Part shown: positions 26,635-35,630 of the stretch, one piece after another | Numbering within the stretch: the first letter of the stretch is position 1 | Layout of the letters: the number at the start of each line of letters is the position of its first letter | Assembly: GCA_030611515.1 (NCBI GenBank) | Contig: JAUWPQ010000008.1 | Location: 1 to 37,035, forward strand | Length of the DNA: 37,035 nucleotides | Direction: 5' to 3' | Source of the DNA: Planctomycetota bacterium | GTDB taxonomy: Bacteria; Planctomycetota; Planctomycetia; Pirellulales; Thermoguttaceae | Notes under the pieces: model-generated | The model's database searches: none | Seen by the model: only the letters and a program-made list of their open reading frames with translations | Told to the model about the DNA's origin: nothing | Made by a program: the position numbers and the translations under genes

Positions 26635-26771
26635 CGTTCCCATGCTCCGCATGGGAACGCACCGTACGGACGCTCCGCGTCCGCTCGCGCAACTCCCGAG
26701 CACATATTCGCGTCAGACCCATCGGACGCGGAGCGTCCGGGCAGTGTGTTCCCACGCAGAGCGTGGGAACA
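26635..26771. repeat. GTTCCCATGC hairpins and GGACGCTCCGCGTCC inverted pair
   Basis: CGTTCCCATGCTCCGCATGG followed by GAACG, and GTTCCCACGCAGAGCGTGGG followed by AAC, are hairpins at each end. Between them GGACGCTCCGCGTCC pairs with GGACGCGGAGCGTCC. A single hairpin of the same type, TGTTCCCATGCTCTGCATGG..., lies at 33879-33903. The gap 26628-26854 is otherwise gene-free. Confidence 0.85.
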
Positions 26772-26854
26772 AGTCGCGGTATGTTTCCTTAAAGTCCCTT
26801 CACTCGAACCGCCGATAATGGCGCACAACTACTCTTGCGCCGGGAATATGCGCC

Positions 26855-27514
26855 ATGGGGACCTCCGATCTTCGCAAAGCCGCGGTTGTGTTGCTGAGCC
26901 TGTCCCGGCAGCGTACCGCCGAATTGCTCGGCCGGCTTGGCCCGGCGCGGTCGGCGATGGTCGGCGAAGAAATGGCCCACCTCGGACGGCTCGACCGCGA
27001 TGAGCAAGCGGCGGTGGTCCGCGAGTTTACCACCGCCGGGACCGCTCGCCCGAAAGCAAGCGACTCGAAAAGGCCCCAACCGTTCCGTTTTCTACACGAC
27101 ACGAAGCCAAAGGAGTTGGCGGACGTGCTGGCGGAGGAACGCCCGCAGTCGATCGCGCTGGTCCTTTCTTACTTGCCGGTCGATCGGGCCGCCGAAACGC
27201 TGGATGCCTTGCCGACGGAACGTCAGACCTCGGTCGTCCGTCGAATCGCCGCGATGGACCGGCCCAGCCCGGAGGTCATTCGAGACGTGGAAACGGCGAT
27301 CCAACGCCGACTCTCGGACGGCGCGGGGCCTCGGGCCGACGGCGGTATTGCCAAGGTGGTGAAAATGCTCGGCGCGATGCGTCCGGCCGGCGAACGCCGC
27401 CTGCTGGGCGAGTTGGCCCGAGTGGACCCCGGGCTGTTCCAGGAAATCCGCCGGACGATGTTCGGTCTCGATATAGCCGCCTGTCAACAGAGCGACATGG
27501 TCGACGCGGCGTAA
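26855..27514 (+). CDS. fliG: FliG flagellar switch protein, C-terminally truncated
   Basis: FliG is the torque-bearing rotor protein. The N-terminal domain (RKAAVVLLSLSRQRTAELLGRL), the middle ARM domain (PKELADVLAEERPQSIALVLSYLP, with ERPQ for the usual EHPQ) and the start of the second ARM region (DPGLFQEIRRTMFGLD) are present. The protein stops at residue 219, right where the usual MFVFEDL segment would lead into the C-terminal charged torque domain. A complete FliG has about 330 residues. ATG 26855 is used. The stop lies just before a GCGAAGCCGCAAGCGG repeat (27527-27545). It may be a truncated paralogue or a different family member, since the window holds no other copy. Confidence 0.75.
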   Translation: MGTSDLRKAAVVLLSLSRQRTAELLGRLGPARSAMVGEEMAHLGRLDRDEQAAVVREFTTAGTARPKASDSKRPQPFRFLHDTKPKELADVLAEERPQSIALVLSYLPVDRAAETLDALPTERQTSVVRRIAAMDRPSPEVIRDVETAIQRRLSDGAGPRADGGIAKVVKMLGAMRPAGERRLLGELARVDPGLFQEIRRTMFGLDIAACQQSDMVDAA

Positions 27515-27621
27515 TCCGGACGCGCGTGCGAAGCCGCAAGCGGTCAACCGGCCGCTGAAGCGGCCAGCCCTCACTCCTTCTCACCTTCTCCCCCTTCCAA
27601 CGTCTCGCTCCCACTGTTAGC

Positions 27622-30324
27622 ATGGGCGGCATGGCGCTAACACCCATGATGAAGCAGTACGAGGAAGCGAAGCGGGCTTGCCCCGACGCTTTGCTGTTGT
27701 TTCGCATGGGCGATTTTTACGAGATGTTTCACGACGACGCGCGGACGGCCGCCCGCGTGTTGAACCTCGCCCTGACCAGCCGCGAAAAAGGAGAGAACGC
27801 CACGGCGATGGCCGGCTTTCCACACCACCAGTTGGAAAGCTATCTGGCCAAGCTGATCGCGGCGGGGATGAGGGCGGCCGTTTGCGATCAGGTCGAAGAC
27901 CCAAAACTGGCCAAGGGGCTGGTGCGCCGCGAGGTAACCCGGATCGTCACGCCCGGCACCGTGACCGACGACGCCCTGCTCGATCCCCGCGAGAACAACT
28001 ATCTGGCGGCGGTGGCGTCGGGCGATCCGTCCGGTTTGGCTTGGGTGGAGCTTTCCACGGGTCGGTTCATGGCGGCCGGATTTCCCGCCCATCAGTTGCC
28101 CGACCAACTGGCCCGGCTCGCCCCGGCCGAATGTCTGCTCGGCGAAGACTCCCCGCCGCTGACGCCGGACCTCGACGAGCGGATGATGGTCACTCGCCGG
28201 CCGGATTGGGCCTTTTCCCGGCAAACCGCCGAACAGTCGCTGGCCAAGCACTTCGGCACGGCGGGGCTTGAAGGCTTCGGTTTCTCCGACGACGAGACGG
28301 ACCGGCAGGCGATCCGCGCCGCCGGCGCCGTTCTCGACTATCTGACCGAGACGCAGAAGAGTTCGCTCGATCATATCGACCGGCTTACGCCGTATCGCGC
28401 GTCGAACACGCTGGAGATCGACCAGTCGAGCCGCCGCAGTCTGGAGATCAGCCGCACGATCCGCGACGGCCGCCGCGAGGGTTCGCTGGTGTGGGTGCTC
28501 GATCGGACGCGGACGCCGATGGGCGCGCGGCTGCTGGCCGAGTGGGTCGCCAACCCATTGACCGACGTGGCGGCGATCCGCGCCCGGCTCGACGCGGTGG
28601 AGGAATTGCTCGGCAACCCATCGCTCTGCGCCGAACTGGGCGAGTCGCTCCGGCGGATGTACGACGTCGAACGGCTGTTGACCCGCGCGACCACCGGCCG
28701 GGCAAGTCCCCGTGACTTGAGCTTCCTCGGCCGCACGCTCAAATCCCTGCCAGCGGTCAAAGCGAAACTAAAAGGGGACAGGTCCGATTTGCCGCAGAGC
28801 GGCCCGAAGGGTGCTGCGCACAAATCGGACCTGTCCCCTTTATTGGCCGAACTGGAGGCGGCGATCGACCTCTGCCCCGAGCTTCGCTCTACGTTGGAAG
28901 CGGCGCTGGCGGAGGAATGTCCGCTCGCCAGCCGCGACGGCGGTTTCATCCGCGACGGCTTCAGCGAGGAATTGGATGCCCTGCGCAAGTTGGCCCACGG
29001 CGGCAAACAGTGGATCGCACGATACCAGTCACAAGAGACACAGCGGACGGGCATACCCAGCTTGAAGGTCGGCTTCAACCAGGTCTTCGGCTACTACATC
29101 GAGGTGACGAACTCGCACCGCGACAAGGTTCCAGCCGAGTACATCCGCAAACAGACGATCAAAAACGCCGAACGATACATCACGCCGGAGTTGAAGGAGT
29201 ACGAGGAGAAGGTGCTGACGGCCGACCAGCAGGCCAATGAACTGGAATATAAACTGTTCCAGGACTTGCGTGAAATCGTGGCCGCGGATCGGCGGCGGTT
29301 GCAGGCGACCGCCGCGGCGCTGGCCGCAATCGACGTGTTGGCGGGTCTGGCCGATCTGGCCCGAACGCGGAACTACTGCCGGCCGGAGGTTGTCGAGGAG
29401 CCGGTGTTGCGGATCATCGACGGGCGGCATCCGGTGTTGGAGGTGGTCGAGCCGGAAGGGAAGTTCGTCCCTAACGACACGTTGGCCGGCGGGTGCGAAA
29501 CCGCAAGCGGGGGGCAACAGTGCGAAGCCGCAAGCGGCGGCACAATTCTGCTGATAACCGGGCCGAACATGGCCGGAAAGAGCACGTACATCCGGCAAGT
29601 GGCGCTGCTGACGTTGATGGCTCAGATCGGCAGTTTCGTGCCTGCCCGCCGGGCGACGATCGGCGTGGCCGACCGGATATTCGCCCGCGTCGGGGCCAGC
29701 GACGAGCTGACCCGCGGCCAAAGCACTTTCATGGTCGAGATGATCGAGACGGCGCGGATTCTGAACGCGGCCACGGCGCGGAGCCTGGTGATACTCGACG
29801 AGATCGGCCGGGGCACCAGCACCTACGACGGCATATCGCTGGCCTGGTCGGTGGTCGAACATCTGCACGAGCGGATCGGCTGCCGCACGCTCTTCGCCAC
29901 GCACTATCACGAATTAACAGACTTGGAGCAATCGTTTCCGGGGGTGAAGAACCTGAACGTGGCGGTGCGCGAGTGGGACGACAAGGTGATCTTCCTGCAT
30001 AAGATCGTCGCCGGCGCGGCCGACAAGAGCTACGGGATACACGTTGCCCGGCTGGCGGGCGTGCCGCGGGAGGTGATCGAGCGGTCGAAGGACATCTTGG
30101 CCCAACTGGAGGAAGAGCACCTGGACTCCGAGGGGCGGGCGAAGATTGCCCGGCGCCCGGACGGATCGAAACAGACGCGGCTGCAATTGACGCTGTTCGG
30201 CCCGGCCGACCATCCGCTGGTGGACGAGCTGCGCCGGCTCGATCTGAACCATCTCACTCCGATCGAGGCGTTCCAACGGCTTCAGCAATGGCAGGCGACG
30301 TTGGCGGAGGAAACGAAGAATTGA
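27622..30324 (+). CDS. mutS: DNA mismatch repair protein MutS with two in-frame inserts
   Basis: MutS recognises mismatches and recruits MutL. The mismatch-probing F-x-E is Phe32/Glu34 (MGDFYEMF). The core and clamp domains follow, then Walker A GPNMAGKS (647-654), the ST...QSTFMVEM region and Walker B LVILDEIGRGTST. The start could be ATG 27622 or 27631. Two segments look foreign: residues about 383-407, encoded by a perfect inverted repeat at 28771-28841, and about 625-640, encoded by two GCGAAGCCGCAAGCGG-type copies (29494-29540) immediately before ILLITGPNM. Both preserve the frame, and 900 residues is slightly longer than usual. Confidence 0.93.
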   Translation: MGGMALTPMMKQYEEAKRACPDALLLFRMGDFYEMFHDDARTAARVLNLALTSREKGENATAMAGFPHHQLESYLAKLIAAGMRAAVCDQVEDPKLAKGLVRREVTRIVTPGTVTDDALLDPRENNYLAAVASGDPSGLAWVELSTGRFMAAGFPAHQLPDQLARLAPAECLLGEDSPPLTPDLDERMMVTRRPDWAFSRQTAEQSLAKHFGTAGLEGFGFSDDETDRQAIRAAGAVLDYLTETQKSSLDHIDRLTPYRASNTLEIDQSSRRSLEISRTIRDGRREGSLVWVLDRTRTPMGARLLAEWVANPLTDVAAIRARLDAVEELLGNPSLCAELGESLRRMYDVERLLTRATTGRASPRDLSFLGRTLKSLPAVKAKLKGDRSDLPQSGPKGAAHKSDLSPLLAELEAAIDLCPELRSTLEAALAEECPLASRDGGFIRDGFSEELDALRKLAHGGKQWIARYQSQETQRTGIPSLKVGFNQVFGYYIEVTNSHRDKVPAEYIRKQTIKNAERYITPELKEYEEKVLTADQQANELEYKLFQDLREIVAADRRRLQATAAALAAIDVLAGLADLARTRNYCRPEVVEEPVLRIIDGRHPVLEVVEPEGKFVPNDTLAGGCETASGGQQCEAASGGTILLITGPNMAGKSTYIRQVALLTLMAQIGSFVPARRATIGVADRIFARVGASDELTRGQSTFMVEMIETARILNAATARSLVILDEIGRGTSTYDGISLAWSVVEHLHERIGCRTLFATHYHELTDLEQSFPGVKNLNVAVREWDDKVIFLHKIVAGAADKSYGIHVARLAGVPREVIERSKDILAQLEEEHLDSEGRAKIARRPDGSKQTRLQLTLFGPADHPLVDELRRLDLNHLTPIEAFQRLQQWQATLAEETKN
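28771..28841. repeat. In-frame 21-bp perfect inverted repeat inside mutS
   Basis: AAAGGGGACAGGTCCGATTT (28771-28790) plus one base pairs perfectly with 28821-28841. The 29-base spacer includes CCGCAGAGCGG. It is translated as an abrupt KGDRSDLPQSGPKGAAHKSD run between otherwise normal MutS core sequences (KLKGD ... LLAELEAAID). Confidence 0.93.
29494..29540. repeat. In-frame direct repeat GCGAAGCCGCAAGCGG inside mutS
   Basis: TGCGAAACCGCAAGCGGGGG (29494-29513) and TGCGAAGCCGCAAGCGGCGG (29521-29540) are direct copies with a 27-base period. They translate as CETASGG and CEAASGG. The unit also occurs at 27527-27545 outside genes and, in reverse, at 9849-9865. The repeat lies three residues before the ATP-binding strand. 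Confidence 0.88.
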
Positions 30325-30355
30325 TGAAAAGTGACCCGGGAATTGTTCCATTTAG

Positions 30356-30377
30356 CCCGCCGTGAATACGCGGCGGG
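30356..30377. terminator. Hairpin between convergent mutS and CPBP genes
   Basis: CCCGCCG and CGGCGGG form a 7-bp GC stem with an 8-base loop in the 87-base convergent gap. There is no T-tract on either strand, so termination is only suggested by position. Confidence 0.4.
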
Positions 30378-30411
30378 GAGAAATGGTTGTGTTCCGATTT
30401 TCAACGGTCCG

Positions 30412-31146
30412 CTAAAACACACCCACCAGGATGTCGTAGGCGGCGTGGCTGCCGGCGGCGATGCCGAATCCGCGATAGATGAACACGATCGAAAAGAACA
30501 CGCCCGCGATGGTGCGAAATATGAAATCGAACAATTTGAAATCCAATCCGCCGGGGCCGACGTGATGGGCGGCGGCGAAAATCAGACTGCTTAGCAGCAC
30601 GGCCGCAATGGTGCTGATCCGCGGTTTCATGCCCGTCTGACGCAGTCCCCAGGCCAGAAGCGAGAACAGTATCAGTCGGAAGAGCAGTTCCTCGTAGATA
30701 CCCGCCCCGATGAATCCCACGGCGTTTTGCAGTTTTGCGTATAGGATGTTGGCGACCGGGGCATCGATCGCCGCCAGTACGCAATTTTTTAGAAACGGGA
30801 TCATGCGGAGGCATAGCCCCAATAAAAGGCTTTCAACGGCCATCGTCGAAACCACCCCGGCCGAAATCCGCCACGGTCGCCTGGAAAGATATTGCCAGCC
30901 CAGCAAAATACAAACGGTCAGCATCGGCAGCACGAGGTGCTGGCCGAAGCCGAGCATATCCAGCAGCCGCCGCATGAAGGCGTCGGCCCCGTTTTGGACC
31001 CCTAGCAGCAGAACACCCGCCTCGTAGACTACCAGCAGCGGCGCGATAAACACCAGGCTGGCCAGCGGCTGCCGCGATTCAGTCCAATACCGCTCGGCCA
31101 TCTGCCCCAACGGAACGCGTTCGGTGGAAGTGCCCATCTTCCTCAT
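30412..31146 (-). CDS. CPBP-family (Abi/CAAX) intramembrane glutamic protease
   Basis: The 244-residue protein has several hydrophobic helices (about 28-50, 69-86, 96-120, 143-165, 178-198 and 208-228). The family motifs are in place: EELLFR (Glu152, Glu153, Arg157), AAAHH (191-195) and SHAAYD with His234 and Asp238. CPBP proteases cleave within or near membranes, and relatives serve in prenyl-protein processing or bacteriocin immunity. Substrate here is unknown. The gene is convergent with mutS. ATG 31146 is used; ATG 31137 (second Met) is an alternative. Confidence 0.87.
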   Translation of the reverse strand: MRKMGTSTERVPLGQMAERYWTESRQPLASLVFIAPLLVVYEAGVLLLGVQNGADAFMRRLLDMLGFGQHLVLPMLTVCILLGWQYLSRRPWRISAGVVSTMAVESLLLGLCLRMIPFLKNCVLAAIDAPVANILYAKLQNAVGFIGAGIYEELLFRLILFSLLAWGLRQTGMKPRISTIAAVLLSSLIFAAAHHVGPGGLDFKLFDFIFRTIAGVFFSIVFIYRGFGIAAGSHAAYDILVGVF

Positions 31147-31210
31147 CTTCGACCGGGGCGTGCTCGGGGCTTAAACCGGGGAAACCGTAGCAGCATAATG
31201 GGAATCACCC

Positions 31211-31357
31211 TAAGCGGGTGTCCAGGGATAACTTTGGTGTTTTTGCGTTTGTCATTCTGAGCGTAGCGAAGAATCTCGTCGGACCTCACGCCAGATACTT
31301 CGCTGCGCTCAGGATGACGGTTCCTAAACTCAAGAGTTATTCTTGGACACCCGCTTA
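31211..31357. repeat. Nested palindrome with the CTGAGCGCAGCGAAG core
   Basis: The outer arms (TAAGCGGGTGTCCAGGGATA near 31211 and its near-complement ending 31357) enclose inner arms GTCATTCTGAGCGTAGCGAA (31251-31270) and the complement ending 31318, which carries CTTCGCTGCGCTCAGGATGAC. The inner pair is another copy of the palindrome at 6205-6279. A further GTCGTGCTTACGC ... GCGTGCAAGCACGCCGGC pair follows at 31362-31431. No gene is supportable in 31147-31673. Confidence 0.85.
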
Positions 31358-31673
31358 GCCGTCGTGCTTACGCGCTGCGGAATCGTCGAAAATCCCGCAG
31401 CCTACACGGCGTGCAAGCACGCCGGCTAAACGAAACTCCGCCCCGATCGGACTCTTACTCACAATCTGCGCGGCATTGGTATTTTAGGCAAAGTAAACCT
31501 GCCTTGCCGATAATATGAATCGGCGAAAGTCTGCCGGTTGGGTTGCCGATAACAAGTTTGTCGATTACTCCGTCTGGGGTCACGCGCTGTATTGCGCGAA
31601 TCCAGGCGAGTATCGGTCGGGGGGGGAGTAAACAGAGCTTATCGTCCGCACAACGAACAGGAATGATAGGTTT

Positions 31674-33866
31674 ATGAGTCGGCACCCCCCCCTTATCGGC
31701 ATCGTGATAACTGCGATCTGTGTCGTCCTAACTGGATGTCAGCCGCAGCAGCCGTTTTACCTCAAAAACGTCGACAACGATTATCTCCACTACAAGGGAG
31801 TAGCCACGGAGATAGAGTACCCCGACGTTGATACCGAGCGGCTGTCCGACGCGGAAAACGCGCAGGCCCCCTTCTCGCTCCTGAGGAAGGACAACCAGGA
31901 AATCTGGAACCTTACCCTGGAAGAGGCGATGCGGATCGCGCTGATGAACAACAAGGTGATGCGCAACATCAGCGGTCAGGTGCAAGGGCCGCCGGACTTC
32001 ATTTCCCGCAACCCGGAACTGGCGCCGACGATCTACGACCCCGCGATTGCCGAGAGCGATCCACGCATCGGTCCGGAGGCGGCGTTGGCGGCGTTCGACG
32101 CCCAACTCAGCAGCAGTCTGACTTGGGAAAAGCTCGACACGCCGCAGAACGTAGATCCGGGCTACTTTGCAATATTCCCCAACGTGGCGCGGAACGACCT
32201 GGGCACGTTTCAGGCGAAGGTGTCGAAAATCGCGGCCAGCGGCGGTCAGTTCTCCTTGGCGCACAACGTCGCCTACGACCTGAGCAATCGGCCGAGCCGG
32301 GCTTGGCCGTCCGACTGGAACGTGAACCTGGCGGCCGAGGTGCGTCAGCCGTTGTTGCAGGGGGCCGGGACGCAGTTCAACCGGATTGCCGGTCCCGGCG
32401 CGACGCCCGGAAACTTCAACGGCGTGATGCTCGCCCGGATCAACACCGACATCGCCTTGGCCGATTTCGAGGCCGCGGTCCGAAACCTCGTCAGCGACGT
32501 GGAGATATCCTACTGGGAACTCTATTTCCAGTACCGAAGCCTCGACGCGGTGATCGCTGGCCGCGACAGCGCCCTGCAGACGTGGCGGAAGATTTACACG
32601 CTCTACACCCACGGCGCCAGGGGTGGCGAGGCCGAGAAAGAGGCTCAAGCCCGCGAGCAATACTTCCTCTTCCGCGGCACCGCCGAGCAATCGCTCAACA
32701 ACCTGTATTCCACGGAGGCGAAACTGCGGTACATGTTGGGGCTGGCGGCGACCGACGGCCGGTTGATCCGCCCCAAGGACGAACCGACCACCGCCAAGGT
32801 GGTTTTCGATTGGCACGAGGTGTTGAGCGAGGGGCTGGTGCGGAGCGTCGAGTTGCGAGAACAGAAGTGGCTCGTCAAACGCCGCGAACTGGAACTGATC
32901 GCCGCCAAGAACTTCCTCCTGCCGAGGGTCGATTTCGTGGGCCAATATCGCTGGCTCGGCATCGGCAACCGGATCAACGGCAACAGCTTTTGGGATCCAA
33001 CCAACCCGGTGATCCAGGACGCCAACGCATACGGCACCCTGGCCAACGGCGGGTTTCAGGAATGGCAGGCGGGATTTCAGGCCAGCTTGCCGCTGGGGTT
33101 CCGCCGCGAGATGGCCGGAGTGCGCAACGCACAGTTGTCGTTGGCTCGGGAGCGGGCCAGACTGCAAGAGGCGGAACTCGAACTCTCCCACCAGTTGGCC
33201 TACGCCATCCGCGACTTGGAAGCCAACCACGTGCTTAGCCAGACGAACTTCAACCGCCGCATAGCCGCCCAGCGGCAGGTCGAGGCGGTGGCCGCGGCCT
33301 ACGAGACCGACACCATTACGCTCGACGTGCTGTTGAAGGCCCAACAGGCCCTGGCACAGGCCGAGAGCGATTACTTCCGCAGCCTGGTGAACTTCAACAA
33401 GTCGATCGCCCAGGTCCACTTCCGCAAAGGCTCGCTATTGGAATACAACGGGGTCTATCTGGCCGAGGGGCCTTGGCCGGGCAAGGCGTACTTCGACGCC
33501 CGACGACGCTCGCGCGCCCGTGCCGCTTCGACCTACCTCGACTACGGCTTCACTCAACCTCGGGTCATCAGCCGCGGGCCGATCGAGCAACACACCGGCA
33601 TCGACGGGTTGCTGGAAGAAGGCGTGTTTGAACCCACCCCGGCCACGAACGAGCCGGAGTTGGTGCCGACGCCCGCCCCCGATCCGATCCCCACTGATGC
33701 GATCCCCGTCGAGCCTCCGCCGGCTGCTCCGGAGCCGGTGACGCGGACATCGGTCTTCGGCGACCAGTGGAAGGCGGTTGCGGGCCGATCGCCGGCGTCG
33801 AGACCGACCGACCGGCAAATCGTCCCCACCGCCGGATGGTCGGCCGTGGAGCGGGTCAGGCGTTAA
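31674..33866 (+). CDS. TolC-family outer-membrane efflux lipoprotein
   Basis: The 730-residue protein has a lipoprotein signal (LIGIVITAICVVLTGC, lipid Cys near residue 22). Two long helical-barrel repeats follow (about 75-580), with typical OEP sequence: W-x-L-T-L-E-E-A-M-R-I-A-L, Q-P-L-L-Q-G, A-R-I-N-T-D-I-A, a second-half A-R-x-R-L-Q-E-A-E-L-E-L and D-V-L-L-K-A-Q-Q-A-L-A-Q-A. A Pro/Glu-rich tail fills the last 130 residues (TPAPDPIPTDAIPVEPPPAAPEP). TolC-like channels connect inner-membrane exporters to the outside. No RND or MFP gene is adjacent, so its partner is elsewhere. Confidence 0.85.
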   Translation: MSRHPPLIGIVITAICVVLTGCQPQQPFYLKNVDNDYLHYKGVATEIEYPDVDTERLSDAENAQAPFSLLRKDNQEIWNLTLEEAMRIALMNNKVMRNISGQVQGPPDFISRNPELAPTIYDPAIAESDPRIGPEAALAAFDAQLSSSLTWEKLDTPQNVDPGYFAIFPNVARNDLGTFQAKVSKIAASGGQFSLAHNVAYDLSNRPSRAWPSDWNVNLAAEVRQPLLQGAGTQFNRIAGPGATPGNFNGVMLARINTDIALADFEAAVRNLVSDVEISYWELYFQYRSLDAVIAGRDSALQTWRKIYTLYTHGARGGEAEKEAQAREQYFLFRGTAEQSLNNLYSTEAKLRYMLGLAATDGRLIRPKDEPTTAKVVFDWHEVLSEGLVRSVELREQKWLVKRRELELIAAKNFLLPRVDFVGQYRWLGIGNRINGNSFWDPTNPVIQDANAYGTLANGGFQEWQAGFQASLPLGFRREMAGVRNAQLSLARERARLQEAELELSHQLAYAIRDLEANHVLSQTNFNRRIAAQRQVEAVAAAYETDTITLDVLLKAQQALAQAESDYFRSLVNFNKSIAQVHFRKGSLLEYNGVYLAEGPWPGKAYFDARRRSRARAASTYLDYGFTQPRVISRGPIEQHTGIDGLLEEGVFEPTPATNEPELVPTPAPDPIPTDAIPVEPPPAAPEPVTRTSVFGDQWKAVAGRSPASRPTDRQIVPTAGWSAVERVRR

Positions 33867-34640
33867 GTCACCCCCCTTGTTCCCATGCTCTGCATGGGAA
33901 CAGGCTGCCCGGAGGCTGGAGGCTGGAGGCTGGAGGTATAACTGCCGGGAGCGGACCCCTTCACACCGCGAGGACGCGGCGGCTAAACTCTGTTTTTTCC
34001 TCGGTTCAGCCCCATTCGCTCCCGCGTCCGTTGCGAAAACTCTGGGGAAACCACCCCCGTCCGACGGATTTCACGCTGGTTTCGCCCCTCCGCAGACCAG
34101 AAAAAGCGGTTTTTGCACCCGCCCCTGGGGCGCGCGAAAAAGTGCGTAAATCCAAGCGGCCAGAAAACAGCCTTTTTTCAGGCGTTTCCGGCTGGTAGAA
34201 TGACCTCGTTACCCATACCCCATCGGCAGGGGCTGGCGAAAAGTTTCGGGTTCCGTCGCCACAACCCCATGTTGTTATTCAGATTAAGGTCGATTTTCCG
34301 GTCTGAATTAACTGGAAAAAATTTCCGATTTCGCCATTTAATTATTACGTCGATTCGCCGAGGATCGAAGATGTTCTCAAACCGTTGGAAACACGGTCTA
34401 TTCATTTCGCAACGTGGCCGCGCTTTAGTCGTAAGTACAGTTAAACCCCAGGTTGATCAACCTGAAGCGCCAGGTTGATCAACCGGTGGGCGCGGCATTA
34501 CTAAATGTATGGAAACCTCCTACCTATTAAACCTCCCTATTCAACCTACTGGTTCAACCTAAGAGGCGGGCGGCGGGGCGGACGGTGAGCGGTGGCGGGC
34601 CGGTGGCGGCGACGGATGGCGGGGCGGGCAATGAGAAAAG
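33867..34640. other. Gene-free interval with small repeats
   Basis: I see no supportable gene. The interval holds a TGTTCCCATGC hairpin (33879-33903), a GGAGGCT tandem array (33914-33937) and two direct copies of CCAGGTTGATCAACC (34449-34463 and 34471-34485), each a palindrome. A run of TTCAACCTACTGG-type units follows (34513-34561). GC composition drops sharply near 34640. Confidence 0.6.
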
Positions 34641-34680
34641 AAAAACCCCAAGGGCCACAACGGCAACCCTCGGGGCTTTG
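34640..34680 (-). terminator. Intrinsic terminator for the minus-strand zinc-ribbon gene
   Basis: On the minus strand, AAGCCCCGAGGG and CCCTTGGGGTTTTT form a strong stem with a loop of 12 bases and a T-tract, just 3' of the gene at 34704-35042. Confidence 0.75.
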
Positions 34681-34703
34681 GAAGCTACTCTAATGCCCTA
34701 CAC

Positions 34704-35042
34704 TTACTTTAATGCCCTAATCTCTTCCACCTTGCTTAGAATCGCCTGAGCGGCGTCATAGCCACCCAAGGCTTCGATAGGGGCCACAACCCGATTATAT
34801 TCAGACAGGGCTTTTTTCAAGGCGGACAATCCCCCAGCCTGTTCAATTAGGTCGGTAATCTTGCCGAGGGATAGTTCCCCGCCCGATTTTTTCTTTGCCT
34901 TGGGAATGAATACATGCCCACAATCACAAGTGGTCACGCGAACCCCCATGATTCTGTCGCACTTTGGGCATTTTCTTTTCCCTTGCATACCCTTTTTCTT
35001 TTTTTTCCCGGCCCCTTGTGTCTCTTTTGCTACTTTTGCCAC
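34704..35042 (-). CDS. Small zinc-ribbon protein, function unknown
   Basis: The 112-residue protein starts at GTG (complement of 35042-35040). The complement of CTCCCT (35050-35055) gives AGGGAG 7 bases upstream. It has a Lys-rich N-terminus (GAGKKKKKG), a zinc ribbon of Cys25, Cys28, Cys39 and Cys41 (CPKC ... CDC), and a C-terminal helical region (LGKITDLIEQAGGLSALKKALSEY). It lies in the AT-rich island with the recombinase. The charge and fold suggest nucleic-acid binding, but no function is known. Confidence 0.7.
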   Translation of the reverse strand: MAKVAKETQGAGKKKKKGMQGKRKCPKCDRIMGVRVTTCDCGHVFIPKAKKKSGGELSLGKITDLIEQAGGLSALKKALSEYNRVVAPIEALGGYDAAQAILSKVEEIRALK

Positions 35043-35189
35043 GGTAAATCTCCCTAGTAATAGTGAGTTGAATACAAACCTACCCCAAAACCTACTCCTA
35101 TCAGTTATTTTGTCAAGTGTAATAAGGAAAGAATATCAGGGGGCGGGCTAAGACTATTTTTCTACCCCTCTAAGGAAAGGGGAAAAGTT

Positions 35190-35500
35190 GACAGGTTCTA
35201 TCTACAATTTCTTTCTACAATTTCTTTCTACACCCGGCTGATTAAGTAATAGCAGGGATAAGTAATGAGTGGACACAAAATCTTACACCATTCCCTTACT
35301 ATTATCCCCTAGTGATTGTCAATAAACCCGGCTGATTAAATATATCAGACAAGCTATAAGGATTAAGCAAGGGTGAGTTGTCTAATCCAACCCCATACCT
35401 ACATGTTTTCCTTATTCCCTTTCTCATATATATCAATAGCCCGGCTATAACTATAAGGATAAATGATAGCAAGTTTTCCTAGTGATTTTCCCATAGTCAA
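35190..35500. repeat. AT-rich direct-repeat region between the two island genes
   Basis: TCTACAATTTCTT occurs twice in tandem with 14-base spacing (about 35200-35230). CCCGGCTGATTAA occurs at 35233-35245 and 35327-35339, with a shortened CCCGGCTATAA near 35440. CTAGTGATT occurs near 35310 and 35480, and CTATAAGGAT near 35354 and 35450. The spacing is irregular, as in recombinase binding sites or an origin, but no function can be assigned. Confidence 0.65.
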
Positions 35501-35630
35501 AGCCCGCCGCCCATCAAAACATAACAGGTTTGACCTACACATTCTCTCTGTCATTGGTTTATCGCCATGCCCCCCAAAAAAACCCCGCCTTTAATGACAG
35601 GGTTGCACTCTTATCAAAGACACATTCTAG

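Noticed and set aside
31455..31685. 76-residue minus-strand open frame upstream of the TolC-like gene
   Set aside because: No recognisable domain or ribosome site; it overlaps the TolC start and is probably chance.
35190..35500. CRISPR array
   Set aside because: Repeats are short, irregularly spaced and of different types, with no constant repeat-spacer pattern or cas genes.
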